Assembly: GCF_900113285.1 (NCBI RefSeq)
Contig: NZ_FOOT01000005.1
Location: 124,001 to 188,000, forward strand
Direction: 5' to 3'
From: Pontibacter chinhatensis
GTDB taxonomy: Bacteria > Bacteroidota > Bacteroidia > Cytophagales > Hymenobacteraceae
DNA length: 64,000 nt
The notes beneath the pieces are model-generated. The model worked only from the letters and a program-made list of their open reading frames with translations. It was not told where the DNA came from and searched no databases. The stretch's first letter is position 1. Every line of letters begins with the position of its first letter. The position numbers were made by a program, and so were the translations under genes. This document shows, in pieces, positions 25,708 to 34,041 of the stretch.

Positions 25708-26694
25708 TTAAATTTTAATGTTATGGAACAGCATCCACTGGTTCACGGTCTGGAGCCAGTATTTCAGAAAGTCCTCGCTGAGAAACTGGTTGGAGAAATC
25801 ATTGAACCGCTGCACATGAATCCCGTGGTAGTAAAGCCAGATAGCCAGGCCGCCATACGGAATCAGCCTCTTTTCCTCTTCTGTGATGCTGGTAACGGAC
25901 TCATACCCCCTGAAAAAGCTGTCCCGCTTCTTTATAAATACCTCTTTATCCGGCTCATTTCTGAAAAAAAGCATAACACTATACGCCATATCCAGGAACA
26001 GCCACCCGTTGCCACAGTTGTCGAAGTCGAAGATGGTGATGTGAGCCGCATCCTTGATTTTCATGTTCTCATACCACAAATCCAGGTGAACAACGCCATT
26101 CCTGAGATTGTCTGAGTCTGCTTTTTCAAACACTGAGGATACCAGCAGGCTCGCCCGCTCCAGGTACTGCATCTCGTCCGAGGTGGATAGGAAGTGGTTC
26201 CGGGATAGCTCATAAGCCCAGCCGGCAAGTGTTTCCGCATCATACTTTTTGCGGTTCAAGGTTTTGTTCACCGTTGTCTGATGCAGTTTGGCCATGGTGG
26301 TGCCGAGGTGATAGCAAACCTGCTCGCACGGATTTCTGATAGATTCTCCCTCTGCAAAGGAGAATAAAACGCCGAAACGCTTCCCTTCAACAGCGCTTAG
26401 TAGCTGTATGTAAACAGAGCTTTTATCCTGGATGGGATATGAAACCGGGATGCCTTGCCCTTTTAAATAGGTTAATAGGCTCAGCTCTTCGGCAATTTCA
26501 GTTTCGGTTTTCCAGTCGAGGAAGTAAACCCTGAACACATACTTTTTATCAGGAGTGGAGACCAGGTACGTATGGTTGATGCCGGTTTTTAGGATCCGGC
26601 AAGTGGTGTCCTGCGCAAATCCGTATTGCCTGATAACAAACGCTGCCAGGTGCTCCGGGGAAAGTATGGAACTTAGCGCAGGGATATACTGCAT
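25708..26694 (-). CDS. Aminoglycoside-phosphotransferase-fold kinase-like protein
   Basis: A 328-residue APH/ChoK-fold protein. The catalytic loop VVHLDLWYENMKI (HxDxxxxN) and the metal-binding segment ITIFDFDNCGNGW are intact, and the N-lobe has a Lys-containing strand (KKYVFRVYFLDWKTE). The substrate could be a homoserine- or choline-like small molecule or an antibiotic. The gene is lower in GC than its neighbours and contains no AAGTATA heptamer over its full length, which may point to recent acquisition (inference). Confidence 0.85.
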   Translation of the reverse strand: MQYIPALSSILSPEHLAAFVIRQYGFAQDTTCRILKTGINHTYLVSTPDKKYVFRVYFLDWKTETEIAEELSLLTYLKGQGIPVSYPIQDKSSVYIQLLSAVEGKRFGVLFSFAEGESIRNPCEQVCYHLGTTMAKLHQTTVNKTLNRKKYDAETLAGWAYELSRNHFLSTSDEMQYLERASLLVSSVFEKADSDNLRNGVVHLDLWYENMKIKDAAHITIFDFDNCGNGWLFLDMAYSVMLFFRNEPDKEVFIKKRDSFFRGYESVTSITEEEKRLIPYGGLAIWLYYHGIHVQRFNDFSNQFLSEDFLKYWLQTVNQWMLFHNIKI

Positions 26695-26804
26695 GTGATC
26701 GTGTCGTTAGGTAGATACAAACGCAACGCCTATTCCGCCTGCAAAGCCAGGTTCAGCGGCAAAACGAATACGCCCCCCTAAATATAATTAATTCTCTTTA
26801 TACT

Positions 26805-28142
26805 TTACCCATTCAGGTTGGTGTGGTGGCGGCGCTGGCGGTAGAGGTATAACTCCACCACAAGCCATAGCAGCACCAGGCTATACTCCAGCGCCACGAG
26901 CAGCAGGTCCTCGCGGTAGGCAGGGGTGCGGTAGGTGGCGTAGGAAAGTATGGCCAGCCCCGTCCAGGTAATGGCGAAGCGGAAGTGGCTCATCACGGTC
27001 AGGGCCAGCAGCGTGGTCAGGTACCAGGGATGCACCGTGGTGGAAAGCAGCAAGTATACTGTCAGGGCCGCTGCCATGTAGCCGGCCAACCTCCTCACCG
27101 AGCCCAGCTTTTTAACCGAGGCCATACTTAGAATGGCGATGAAAGTAACCAGCGAGAGCAGGGGGCCAATCAGGGCAATGGCGTTGTAGCCCACCAGCCG
27201 GAAGCCCAGCCAGCGCAGCAGGTAGTAAATGCTGGCGTTAAACTCAAACTTCTGGAAGTATAAATCCAGGCTCTGGGAGATGTTCTGCAGCACCTGCAGG
27301 TTTACGAGCGGCGCAAACTGGGCCACCACCGTTATCAGCACCACGGTGCCGTAAAGTATAAACTGCCGCCACCCCAGCTTGCGCAGCACGAAGGGCAGAA
27401 ACATGAGCGGCAGCAGCTTGGCGCCAATCGCCAGGCCAAAGGCAAAGCCCGACCACACCAGCCGGTGGTAAAATAGCTGGTAGAGCGCCAGCAGCAGGAA
27501 GAAGATCATCAGGGCCTCGAAGTGCAGGTTGCCCACCAGCTCAATTATCACCAAGGGGTTGAGGGCGTAGAGCAGCACGTGCTTTTCGGGCAGGGCCATT
27601 TTGCGGAGCAGGCGCCAGAGCAGCAGTATACTTCCCGCCTCGGCCAGCAGAAGTATAAGCCGCATCACCACCACACTGCCCAGTATACTGTTGGGAGAGA
27701 GCTGCGCCGCTAGCCAGAACACCGCCTGCGACACCGGCGGGTATACGCTGTAATAGTTCTGGGAATTGAGCTGCGCGAACAACTCCTGCGTAATGCCCGG
27801 CACCTGCGGCGCCTCCGGCTGCATCAGGAAAGTGGGCAGGTATAAGTATGGGTTTATCCCTGCAGCCAGCAGCCTTCCATCCCACACAAAGCGGAAAAAA
27901 TCGTCGGTTAGGGCAGGGGTGGCGAACAGAAAGATGAGCCGGAAAAGTATAGCCGCTACAAGGCTGTGCCGCAGGTTAAGGCGCTGCCTGTTGAGCTGCA
28001 GGTAAGCGATAAAAGCGGCGGTGTAGAGCAGTAGCAGCTGGGTGAAATCAGTGCGTGGGGTGGCATAGGCCAGCACCACATACGCCGCCGCCGAAACAGC
28101 GAGGGCTGCATAGCTAAGTGCGTTGCTCTTTGCGGCTACCAT
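26805..28142 (-). CDS. Polytopic mannosyltransferase-like glycosyltransferase (GT87/MptB-like)
   Basis: A 445-residue membrane protein with about 12 segments. The first large loop contains FRFVWDGRLLAAGINPYLYL, the FxxYxxWDG-type signature of GT-C enzymes that use polyprenyl-phosphate-linked sugars; HPWYLTT near residue 390 is also typical. It would transfer mannose or another hexose on the periplasmic face. The gene 51 bases upstream encodes a dolichol-phosphate-mannose-synthase-like enzyme, giving the expected donor-maker plus transferase pair. Confidence 0.87.
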   Translation of the reverse strand: MVAAKSNALSYAALAVSAAAYVVLAYATPRTDFTQLLLLYTAAFIAYLQLNRQRLNLRHSLVAAILFRLIFLFATPALTDDFFRFVWDGRLLAAGINPYLYLPTFLMQPEAPQVPGITQELFAQLNSQNYYSVYPPVSQAVFWLAAQLSPNSILGSVVVMRLILLLAEAGSILLLWRLLRKMALPEKHVLLYALNPLVIIELVGNLHFEALMIFFLLLALYQLFYHRLVWSGFAFGLAIGAKLLPLMFLPFVLRKLGWRQFILYGTVVLITVVAQFAPLVNLQVLQNISQSLDLYFQKFEFNASIYYLLRWLGFRLVGYNAIALIGPLLSLVTFIAILSMASVKKLGSVRRLAGYMAAALTVYLLLSTTVHPWYLTTLLALTVMSHFRFAITWTGLAILSYATYRTPAYREDLLLVALEYSLVLLWLVVELYLYRQRRHHTNLNG

Positions 28143-28193
28143 ACGTTACTGGGCTTCTGCTACCTTAATTTTACCCGATACGGCGAAAGGCGC

Positions 28194-28895
28194 CTACAGG
28201 TATCTAAATATAGTAAGTATGATTTTATACCCGGCCATGACTGTACCCTTTACGGTGCCCGAAACCTTGGACACGCCGATGCGCCTGCGGTACGACACGG
28301 GCAGCTCCGTATACTTTACTTTCTGTTTGGCGGCCTTTGCCTGCATCTCCACCGTCCAGCCATAGTTGCGGTCGCGCATGCCCAGGGCCTGCAGCGTTTC
28401 CAGTTTTATCGCCCGGAAGGGGCCAAGGTCGGTGAACCGCGCGCCGTAAAGGAAGCGGATAAGGGTGGTGGCCAGCCAGTTACCGAAAATCTGCTGCGGC
28501 ATCATGGAGCCGCTTTCGCGCTGCCCCAGCGCCCTGGAGCCAATTACCATGTCGGCCTGCCCCTGCACAATGGGCTGCACCAGCTGCACCATCTCCTCGG
28601 GGTAGTCCGAGTAGTCGCCGTCCAGAAAAACGATGATGTCGGGGCGCAATGCTGCGGGCTTGCCGGCAGCGTAGGCAATACCCTTGAGGCAGGCGTTCCC
28701 GTAGCCGGGATTGGGCTCGTGCAGCACGGTGGCGCCTGCGGCGGCGGCAACCTCGGCGGTGCTGTCGGTGGAGTTGTTGTTCACCACAATCACATCCGCC
28801 ACAAAACCTGCAGGGATATCCCGCACCACCTGGGCGATGGATTGCTCCTCGTTGTAGGCCGGGATGATAACGTTAATGCTGGGGCTTGGTAACAT
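28194..28895 (-). CDS. Family 2 glycosyltransferase (polyprenyl-phosphate mannose/glucose synthase-like)
   Basis: A 233-residue GT2 enzyme opening with NVIIPAYNEEQSIAQVV, with DVIVVNNNSTDST and the DxD-type site FLDGDYSDYPEEM. A QxxRW-like end is not needed in this DPM1-like group. There is no C-terminal membrane domain, so it is a soluble or peripheral enzyme. The ATG at 28895 is chosen as it starts at beta1. It is the first gene of an operon with the GT-C mannosyltransferase and is divergent from bcp. Confidence 0.9.
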   Translation of the reverse strand: MLPSPSINVIIPAYNEEQSIAQVVRDIPAGFVADVIVVNNNSTDSTAEVAAAAGATVLHEPNPGYGNACLKGIAYAAGKPAALRPDIIVFLDGDYSDYPEEMVQLVQPIVQGQADMVIGSRALGQRESGSMMPQQIFGNWLATTLIRFLYGARFTDLGPFRAIKLETLQALGMRDRNYGWTVEMQAKAAKQKVKYTELPVSYRRRIGVSKVSGTVKGTVMAGYKIILTIFRYL

Positions 28896-28987
28896 AGTAG
28901 CAAAGATGCCCAAAATCCTTCACACCACATTCTTGTGCCTATACTTAATAAAGCGCTGCTTCTTTTAGTTTCTGAGGTTTGTGGTAT

Positions 28988-28995
28988 TACCTTTG
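28988..28995 (+). promoter_or_regulatory. -7 box of bcp
   Basis: TACCTTTG, a full TAnnTTTG match, 56 bases before the bcp ATG. The -33 region offers only TTTTAG 21 bases upstream. Confidence 0.5.
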
Positions 28996-29051
28996 CACCG
29001 AACTTTTTGCCTGTAAGCAGGTTATACATTTTAAAACTTATCGCAACACGT

Positions 29052-29543
29052 ATGAAAGAGGAAGCCATAAAGGTAGGAGACAAAGTGCCTGACTTTGAGC
29101 TGGAGCGCCAGGACGGGGGCTTTTTTCGCCTGTATGACCTTATCGGGAAGAAAAACATTGTGCTGTACTTTTACCCAAAAGACAGCACACCCGGTTGCAC
29201 CAAACAAGCCTGCGAGTTCCGCGACCAGTACGAGGTGTTTCAGGAGCAGGGGGCCGAGGTAATAGGCATCAGTTCAGACTCTGTGGCATCGCACCAGAAG
29301 TTTGAGAAGGCGTACAAACTACCCTTCACGCTGCTCAGCGACAAAGACGGTCAAATCCGGAAGCTGTACAAAGTGCCGCGCAAGCTGGGGCTGCTGCCGG
29401 GCCGCGTTACCTACATCATCGACAAGGAAGGGGTACTGCGCTACATCTTCAACTCCATGACCAAGCCGTTGGAGCACGTAAGTACAGCCTTAGAGGTGCT
29501 GCGCGAGATAAATAGCGAGGAAAAGCACTACAAGAAAGTATAA
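29052..29543 (+). CDS. bcp: Thioredoxin-dependent thiol peroxidase (Bcp-type peroxiredoxin)
   Basis: A 163-residue peroxiredoxin with VGDKVPDFEL at the start and the peroxidatic Cys in PKDSTPGCTKQACEF; the second Cys five residues on (CTKQAC) is the resolving residue of the atypical 2-Cys Bcp/PrxQ group. It reduces H2O2 and organic peroxides using thioredoxin in the cytoplasm. The ATG at 29052 fits the family length; an upstream frame lies over the promoter. The last codons and stop (GTA TAA) are part of an AAGTATA heptamer. Confidence 0.95.
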   Translation: MKEEAIKVGDKVPDFELERQDGGFFRLYDLIGKKNIVLYFYPKDSTPGCTKQACEFRDQYEVFQEQGAEVIGISSDSVASHQKFEKAYKLPFTLLSDKDGQIRKLYKVPRKLGLLPGRVTYIIDKEGVLRYIFNSMTKPLEHVSTALEVLREINSEEKHYKKV

Positions 29544-29574
29544 ACAACCCAAAGTATAGGATTTTAAAACAAGA

Positions 29575-29615
29575 AGGGCCTCCGGATGCACCAGCACCGG
29601 AGGCCCTTTATACTT
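29575..29615 (+). terminator. Terminator between bcp and the convergent lipoprotein gene
   Basis: AGGGCCTCCGG/CCGGAGGCCCT, 11-bp stem, loop 11 bases, followed by TTATACTTTC. It can serve both convergent genes. Confidence 0.82.
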
Positions 29616-29642
29616 TCTGATTTATGCGGCAGCTTTTAGGCC

Positions 29643-30230
29643 TTAAGGAGTTGTCTTGGTTTTCAGCTCAATAAGCTCCAGCGTTTTACCGTTCTTCAGC
29701 TCCACTCTCAAGAAGCCATACTCCTTGTTGAAGTATACCAATTTAGGGTCATTGTCGGCGGTTGGAGTGGCGGTATAGACATACGCATTGTAATCATCGC
29801 CATTAACTTGTACTGGTTGAGGTACATCAGTGTTTTTAATTTCCCAGGCAACTTTGCTGCCCACTCCGATTTTTACAATCAGGGAGTCTGGTTTTTTCAG
29901 GATGTAAGTGCCCATGTAAGGCAGTTTACGTTCCTTGTCTTCGATGATGTTGGTCAGCTGCGTGTCGCGCTTGTCGATGCACTCGTCGTTGATGGAGTAG
30001 CCCGCGCCGGGCACGTTCTGCACATAGGTTCCGGTGCGCAGATAGGTAAGGGTATCAACTGTACCTCCGTCGGTTATTTTAAACAGAGCGGTGTCGTTCT
30101 GGCCGTACACCAGCCATTTGGTGTCCTCAACGGTGGGTTCTGTGATGGTAATATCGCCGCAGCTCTCGCAGGAGGAAAGGGTGGCCGAGGCAAACAGCAG
30201 CAGCAAAAACGATGTTACGGTAGTCTTCAT
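29643..30230 (-). CDS. Hypothetical lipoprotein
   Basis: A 195-residue precursor with a lipoprotein signal (SFLLLLFASATLSSCESC; lipidated Cys near 21). The mature part is beta-rich (TKWLVYGQNDTALFKITDGG; KPDSLIVKIGVGSKVAWEIK) without a recognised domain, and resembles copper-resistance NlpE-like or lipocalin-like sheets only loosely. It is alone in its transcription unit. Function unknown; being a gene is well supported by codon structure and the signal peptide. Confidence 0.8.
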   Translation of the reverse strand: MKTTVTSFLLLLFASATLSSCESCGDITITEPTVEDTKWLVYGQNDTALFKITDGGTVDTLTYLRTGTYVQNVPGAGYSINDECIDKRDTQLTNIIEDKERKLPYMGTYILKKPDSLIVKIGVGSKVAWEIKNTDVPQPVQVNGDDYNAYVYTATPTADNDPKLVYFNKEYGFLRVELKNGKTLELIELKTKTTP

Positions 30231-30375
30231 GGTAGAATGACGTGTAAAAGAGTTGGTTCTAATGTACAGAATAATTTTAGCTTTTATCTACTACACAGAC
30301 CCCGGTACAGGGGCGAAGGGTTGCATGGGGCAAAATATTTAGTGCCATTTGTTAAATGCTGCAATCAGGGCACCA

Positions 30376-30419
30376 AAAAGCCGGCACCCGAAATTAAGTT
30401 AGCTTCGAGTGCCGGCTTC
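30376..30419 (-). terminator. Terminator of the small membrane protein gene
   Basis: Minus strand: GAAGCCGGCACTCGAA ... TTCGGGTGCCGGCTT then TTTGG; stem of about 15 bp with one mismatch. Confidence 0.78.
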
Positions 30420-30437
30420 ATCAGAGGCTCCGGTGCC

Positions 30438-30671
30438 TTACTTTTTGACAGGTATGGGCTGCGGCTTTAGCTTAGGCCTTAAGAGCAACCAGGCAAGTGC
30501 ACCGGCTATCGTGCCGGAGAAGAACGTCAGCAGGGTTATGATCAAACCATTCAGACCGCGTTGCTCGGCATCGAAGTATACGTACGCCAGTATCACTCCC
30601 AGCAGCACCAGGTACAGTCCTACCAGTGTCAGGAAGAGCACGTTGGTTATATCAAAAGTAATCGGTTCCAT
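30438..30671 (-). CDS. Small two-segment membrane protein
   Basis: A 77-residue protein with two hydrophobic helices (about 8-32 and 40-63) separated by the short loop FDAEQRGLNG and a basic tail (LRPKLKPQPIPVKK). This topology and loop are seen in short uncharacterised inner-membrane proteins of Bacteroidota. No function can be given. It has its own terminator and is spaced 200 bases from the neighbouring lipoprotein gene. Confidence 0.75.
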   Translation of the reverse strand: MEPITFDITNVLFLTLVGLYLVLLGVILAYVYFDAEQRGLNGLIITLLTFFSGTIAGALAWLLLRPKLKPQPIPVKK

Positions 30672-30943
30672 AACATGTAAGCTAAATTGTACAACTGCGA
30701 AGGGTGTATCTCACCCTTCTATACTTGTTAAACCGATTTGCTGCAGTAATGTTTATGACTATAAAAAGAATAATATAGGACTGCAGGATACTTTTACATG
30801 TTATTTTTGTACTATGACGAAGATTATGTGAAAAAAGCCAAATATCTTTCTTGCACAGCTACACATACTAATGCGCAGATGGCTGCATGGCAGCGAAATA
30901 AGAGCCCGTCTTAAAGCCTGATGAGAGGTGCCAAAGTATACTT

Positions 30944-32323
30944 TTACTGTGGCTGGTGCTGTTGCAGTTGCCGGAGCATGATCTCAGTCAGGTAGCTGCC
31001 GCTGTAGGGGCCGAAGAAGTTCATGCTGCGGGTTTCATACTCCTTCAGGTTGTAGTATTTATCGGGCGTGATGTAGCCGATATAGCCTCCGTTAAAGCTC
31101 GTGACAATCGCCTGCTGGCCCTGTTGCTGTGCCTGCGCCGCGATACCGGCCACAAACTCACCGGAGTAATCGGCAGGTGCGCCCAGAAACACCACATCGC
31201 CCACCTGCAAGCTGGTCACGTAAGCCGGGTGCTCGCCAAATATGCTGTTGAAGAGGAAGGGGGCCATCCGCCATCCCTTGCCGATGCGCCAGCTGGGTTT
31301 TGGCAGCTCCAGCTCCACGCGTCCGTAGCCCAGCGTGGAAACATACTTCGGCTCTACACGCCGCAGCTCCTCCCGCAGCAGTTTTGCCAGCCGATCGCCC
31401 ACTGCCTCGGTGCTTTCAAAAGTATCGCCCTCAAAGTATACGGTGCTGTGGCTGCCCACCGCGCCGGCCGAGAAAGAGGCGAAGTCCACGCGCTCTTCCA
31501 GCGCATCTACCAACACGCCCGGGTAATCGCGGGAGAGGGTCGGGTCGTCGGAAGGCAAAATAGTAGGGTGCGCCGAGAAAACGGAAAGTATGGCCATGCT
31601 GCCATCCGGGCGCTCAAACTTGAGGAAACGCAGCTCGGTATCGCGGTTTTGCAGGCGCTCTTGGTAATAAGGGTTGTCCGGGTCGTCGAGCAGGCGGTTT
31701 TTCACCAGGCTGGCGGCGCTCGTGCTGCCGAAACCAATTTTGGTGGGCTGCAACTGCTGGCGGGCAAGCTTTATACTTTGCACAATCTGCTGTGCCAGCC
31801 GCTCCACCAGCTCTTCATCATACTTACCCGACATCAGCTTGATGCCCAACTTCTTTCCCCAACCCCCGAAGCTGGTATGGCTGTGGGTGGCGGTCAGGTA
31901 TACTTGCTCCGGCTTCAGGCCCAGCGCCGGGTATACTTTCTCCAGCTCCTGCAGCACCTCCATCGGTACAATCAGCAGGTCCAGGGCCACGTAGTAGGCC
32001 TCTGTCTGGCCATTGCTGAAGGCAAACGTACGCGCCCAAGCCGAATCGTGCACCTGCTCATAGGCCATGCCCATGCGCTTGCCATAGCCGGCCAGCGGCG
32101 TGCCCACAGGCGGCGTAATGTTCACTTTCGCCCAGCCTACCTGCACCGTGTCGCCGTGGCTTATGATAGCCGGGGTTTCGTGCAGGTCGCTGATGGTTTC
32201 CTGGTAGTAGTCCGACTGCTGGTAAGGGGTGCGGTCCAGGGGGCGCACCACGCAGGCCGTGAGCAGCAGCAGGAAGAGCAGCAGGTACAGGTATTTGTAG
32301 CGGTCGGGGCTTTTCGGGTTCAT
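30944..32323 (-). CDS. Neutral/alkaline ceramidase-family lipoprotein
   Basis: A 459-residue precursor with a lipobox (LLLFLLLLTAC) and the N-terminal domain of neutral/alkaline non-lysosomal ceramidases (PF04734-like): VGWAKVNITPPVGTPLAGYG at the start, then LTATHSHTSFGGWG with the zinc-binding His residues and FSAHPTILPSDD. The family cleaves the amide bond of ceramide to sphingoid base and fatty acid; some relatives act on other amides. Bacteroidota can make sphingolipids, so endogenous or dietary ceramides are plausible substrates. The ATG at 32323 gives the signal peptide; an in-frame ATG 24 bases upstream is less likely. Confidence 0.87.
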   Translation of the reverse strand: MNPKSPDRYKYLYLLLFLLLLTACVVRPLDRTPYQQSDYYQETISDLHETPAIISHGDTVQVGWAKVNITPPVGTPLAGYGKRMGMAYEQVHDSAWARTFAFSNGQTEAYYVALDLLIVPMEVLQELEKVYPALGLKPEQVYLTATHSHTSFGGWGKKLGIKLMSGKYDEELVERLAQQIVQSIKLARQQLQPTKIGFGSTSAASLVKNRLLDDPDNPYYQERLQNRDTELRFLKFERPDGSMAILSVFSAHPTILPSDDPTLSRDYPGVLVDALEERVDFASFSAGAVGSHSTVYFEGDTFESTEAVGDRLAKLLREELRRVEPKYVSTLGYGRVELELPKPSWRIGKGWRMAPFLFNSIFGEHPAYVTSLQVGDVVFLGAPADYSGEFVAGIAAQAQQQGQQAIVTSFNGGYIGYITPDKYYNLKEYETRSMNFFGPYSGSYLTEIMLRQLQQHQPQ

Positions 32324-32394
32324 TTCAGTCTGATAGCAAAACAGCAAGCACCCAAAGGAGCGCTTGCTGCGGCTGCATTTGCAAATATCCTGCC

Positions 32395-33717
32395 TTAATT
32401 CTGCATGGCCTCCGCCACATAGCCCGGCATGCGTGTGCCAGCCAGGGAATTACTCAGGTAGCGCATATCATCGGCTGCCGGGTGCTCAAACACTTCCAGG
32501 TCGAAGTACTTGACCGCTGCCAGCAAGTGGTCGAAGATATCTGCCATAATGCCCTCATAGTACGCCCAGCGCACATCGTTGGCAAACACATAGAGCTCTA
32601 TCGGCATGCCGGTGGTGGTGGGCTCCAGCTGGCGCACCATCATCGTGAGCTCCTTGTGCACAAACTGGTTCTTCTCGATATAGGCACTGGCGTAAGCCCT
32701 GAAAACGCCTGCGTTGGTCAGGTTACGGCCGTTGATGAGCAGGCTTTTGTCTATCTCGTTCTCCTTGTTATAGGTGTTTATCTGCTCGTTGCGCTCCTCC
32801 AGGTACTTTTGGATAAGCTGAATCTTGCTCAATCGCTTGATATCATCCTGAGAGAGGTACTTGATGCTGGAGATTTTCAGGTGAATGGAGCGTTTAATGC
32901 GCCTGCCGCCCGTGCGCTGCATGCCGCGCCAGTTCTTAAACGAGTCTGAGATAAGGTAGTAGGTGGGGATGGTGGTGATGGTCTTGTCCCAGTTCTGCAC
33001 CTTCACGGTGGTCAGGTTTATCTCTATCACATCGCCGTCGGCGCCATACTTTTCCATCGTAATCCAGTCGCCGATGCGTACCATATCGTTGGTGGAAACC
33101 TGGATGCTGGCCACAAAGCCCAGGATGGTGTCCTTAAACACAAGCAGAAGTATGGCTGAGGCCGCGCCCATGGCCGTGATAAAGGCCCATACTTCCTTGC
33201 CCGTCAGCAGCGAGAAAATCAGCAGGCCGCCCACAAAGTATAAAAAGATGGAAATGACCTGCAGGAAACTGTCCACGGGCTTATCCCGGAAGAGGTCGGT
33301 GCCCTTCATGAAATCCTTTATCGTGCGCAGGAAAGCCCGGATTACCCAGATGGAGAGCAGCACGGTGTACACATCGGTGAGCGTGCGCAGCGGCTTTATC
33401 CAGGCCGGGAAATCAGCGAAAACAAGGGGCAGCGCCTGCACCACAATGATAAGCGGCACCACCTTGGCCAGGTGGGTGAACACGTTGTTGCGGATAAGTA
33501 AATCATCGAACTGGGTAGTCGTTCTGCTGGAGAACTTCTGCGCAGCGCCCACCATCAGTTTCCTAGAGACAGTACCGGCCGCATACACCAGCAGGAGCAC
33601 CACGGTAAACAACAGCAGCATGTTCAGGTAAATTGCCGTGGTTTCGGGCACGCCCATAGTTACAAGTTGGTTATAGGTCCAGTGGGTGAGGAAGGCGGAA
33701 TGGGTTGCAGTTTCCAT
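32395..33717 (-). CDS. MscS-family mechanosensitive channel (YbdG-like)
   Basis: A 440-residue channel with about five membrane segments, the pore helix VWAFITAMGAASAILLLVFKDTI, then the beta domain entry VSTNDMVRIGDWITMEKYGADGDVIEIN and a long C-terminal domain. The length and the insert after the beta domain match YbdG/MscM-like members. It opens under membrane tension to release solutes. The ATG at 33717 is chosen over an upstream one 105 bases away, which lies beyond a -7 box. Monocistronic. Confidence 0.92.
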   Translation of the reverse strand: METATHSAFLTHWTYNQLVTMGVPETTAIYLNMLLLFTVVLLLVYAAGTVSRKLMVGAAQKFSSRTTTQFDDLLIRNNVFTHLAKVVPLIIVVQALPLVFADFPAWIKPLRTLTDVYTVLLSIWVIRAFLRTIKDFMKGTDLFRDKPVDSFLQVISIFLYFVGGLLIFSLLTGKEVWAFITAMGAASAILLLVFKDTILGFVASIQVSTNDMVRIGDWITMEKYGADGDVIEINLTTVKVQNWDKTITTIPTYYLISDSFKNWRGMQRTGGRRIKRSIHLKISSIKYLSQDDIKRLSKIQLIQKYLEERNEQINTYNKENEIDKSLLINGRNLTNAGVFRAYASAYIEKNQFVHKELTMMVRQLEPTTTGMPIELYVFANDVRWAYYEGIMADIFDHLLAAVKYFDLEVFEHPAADDMRYLSNSLAGTRMPGYVAEAMQN

Positions 33718-34041
33718 GTTGAATTGTAAAAGGTTGAAAGATGGATTGCGGTGCAAAGGTAGCAAAAATATAGGGAGGGGACGCGGAAAACCCGACGGTA
33801 GCCGCCTGCACACCACCAGCAAAACCGTTTAATTTTATACTTTCTGCCCCCGCCATTTCAGCAGATAAAGTTTTCTGGTTAGGCAATAAGGTTTAATTTT
33901 GGCGTTTCTTAAGTCCTTGTTTATACTTTGATAGCGCGGACAAAGGCTTTGGAAGCAGGAAGGGAGGAGTTTTTTTACTTATTTATACTTTTTCTGCCAC
34001 AGCACCACAGCGCAACACCAGAAATTGGCTTATAGCATTAT
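33718..34041. other. Divergent spacer between mscS-like gene and tex
   Basis: 324 bases with no gene. The minus strand carries TACCTTTG (33754-33761) for the channel gene. Towards tex lie three AAGTATA heptamers (near 33836, 33921, 33983) in a T-rich context. No TAnnTTTG match for tex is convincing. Confidence 0.5.
33754..33761 (-). promoter_or_regulatory. -7 box of the MscS-family gene
   Basis: On the minus strand this reads TACCTTTG, full consensus, 37 bases before the ATG at 33717. A clear -33 is not found. Confidence 0.45.
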
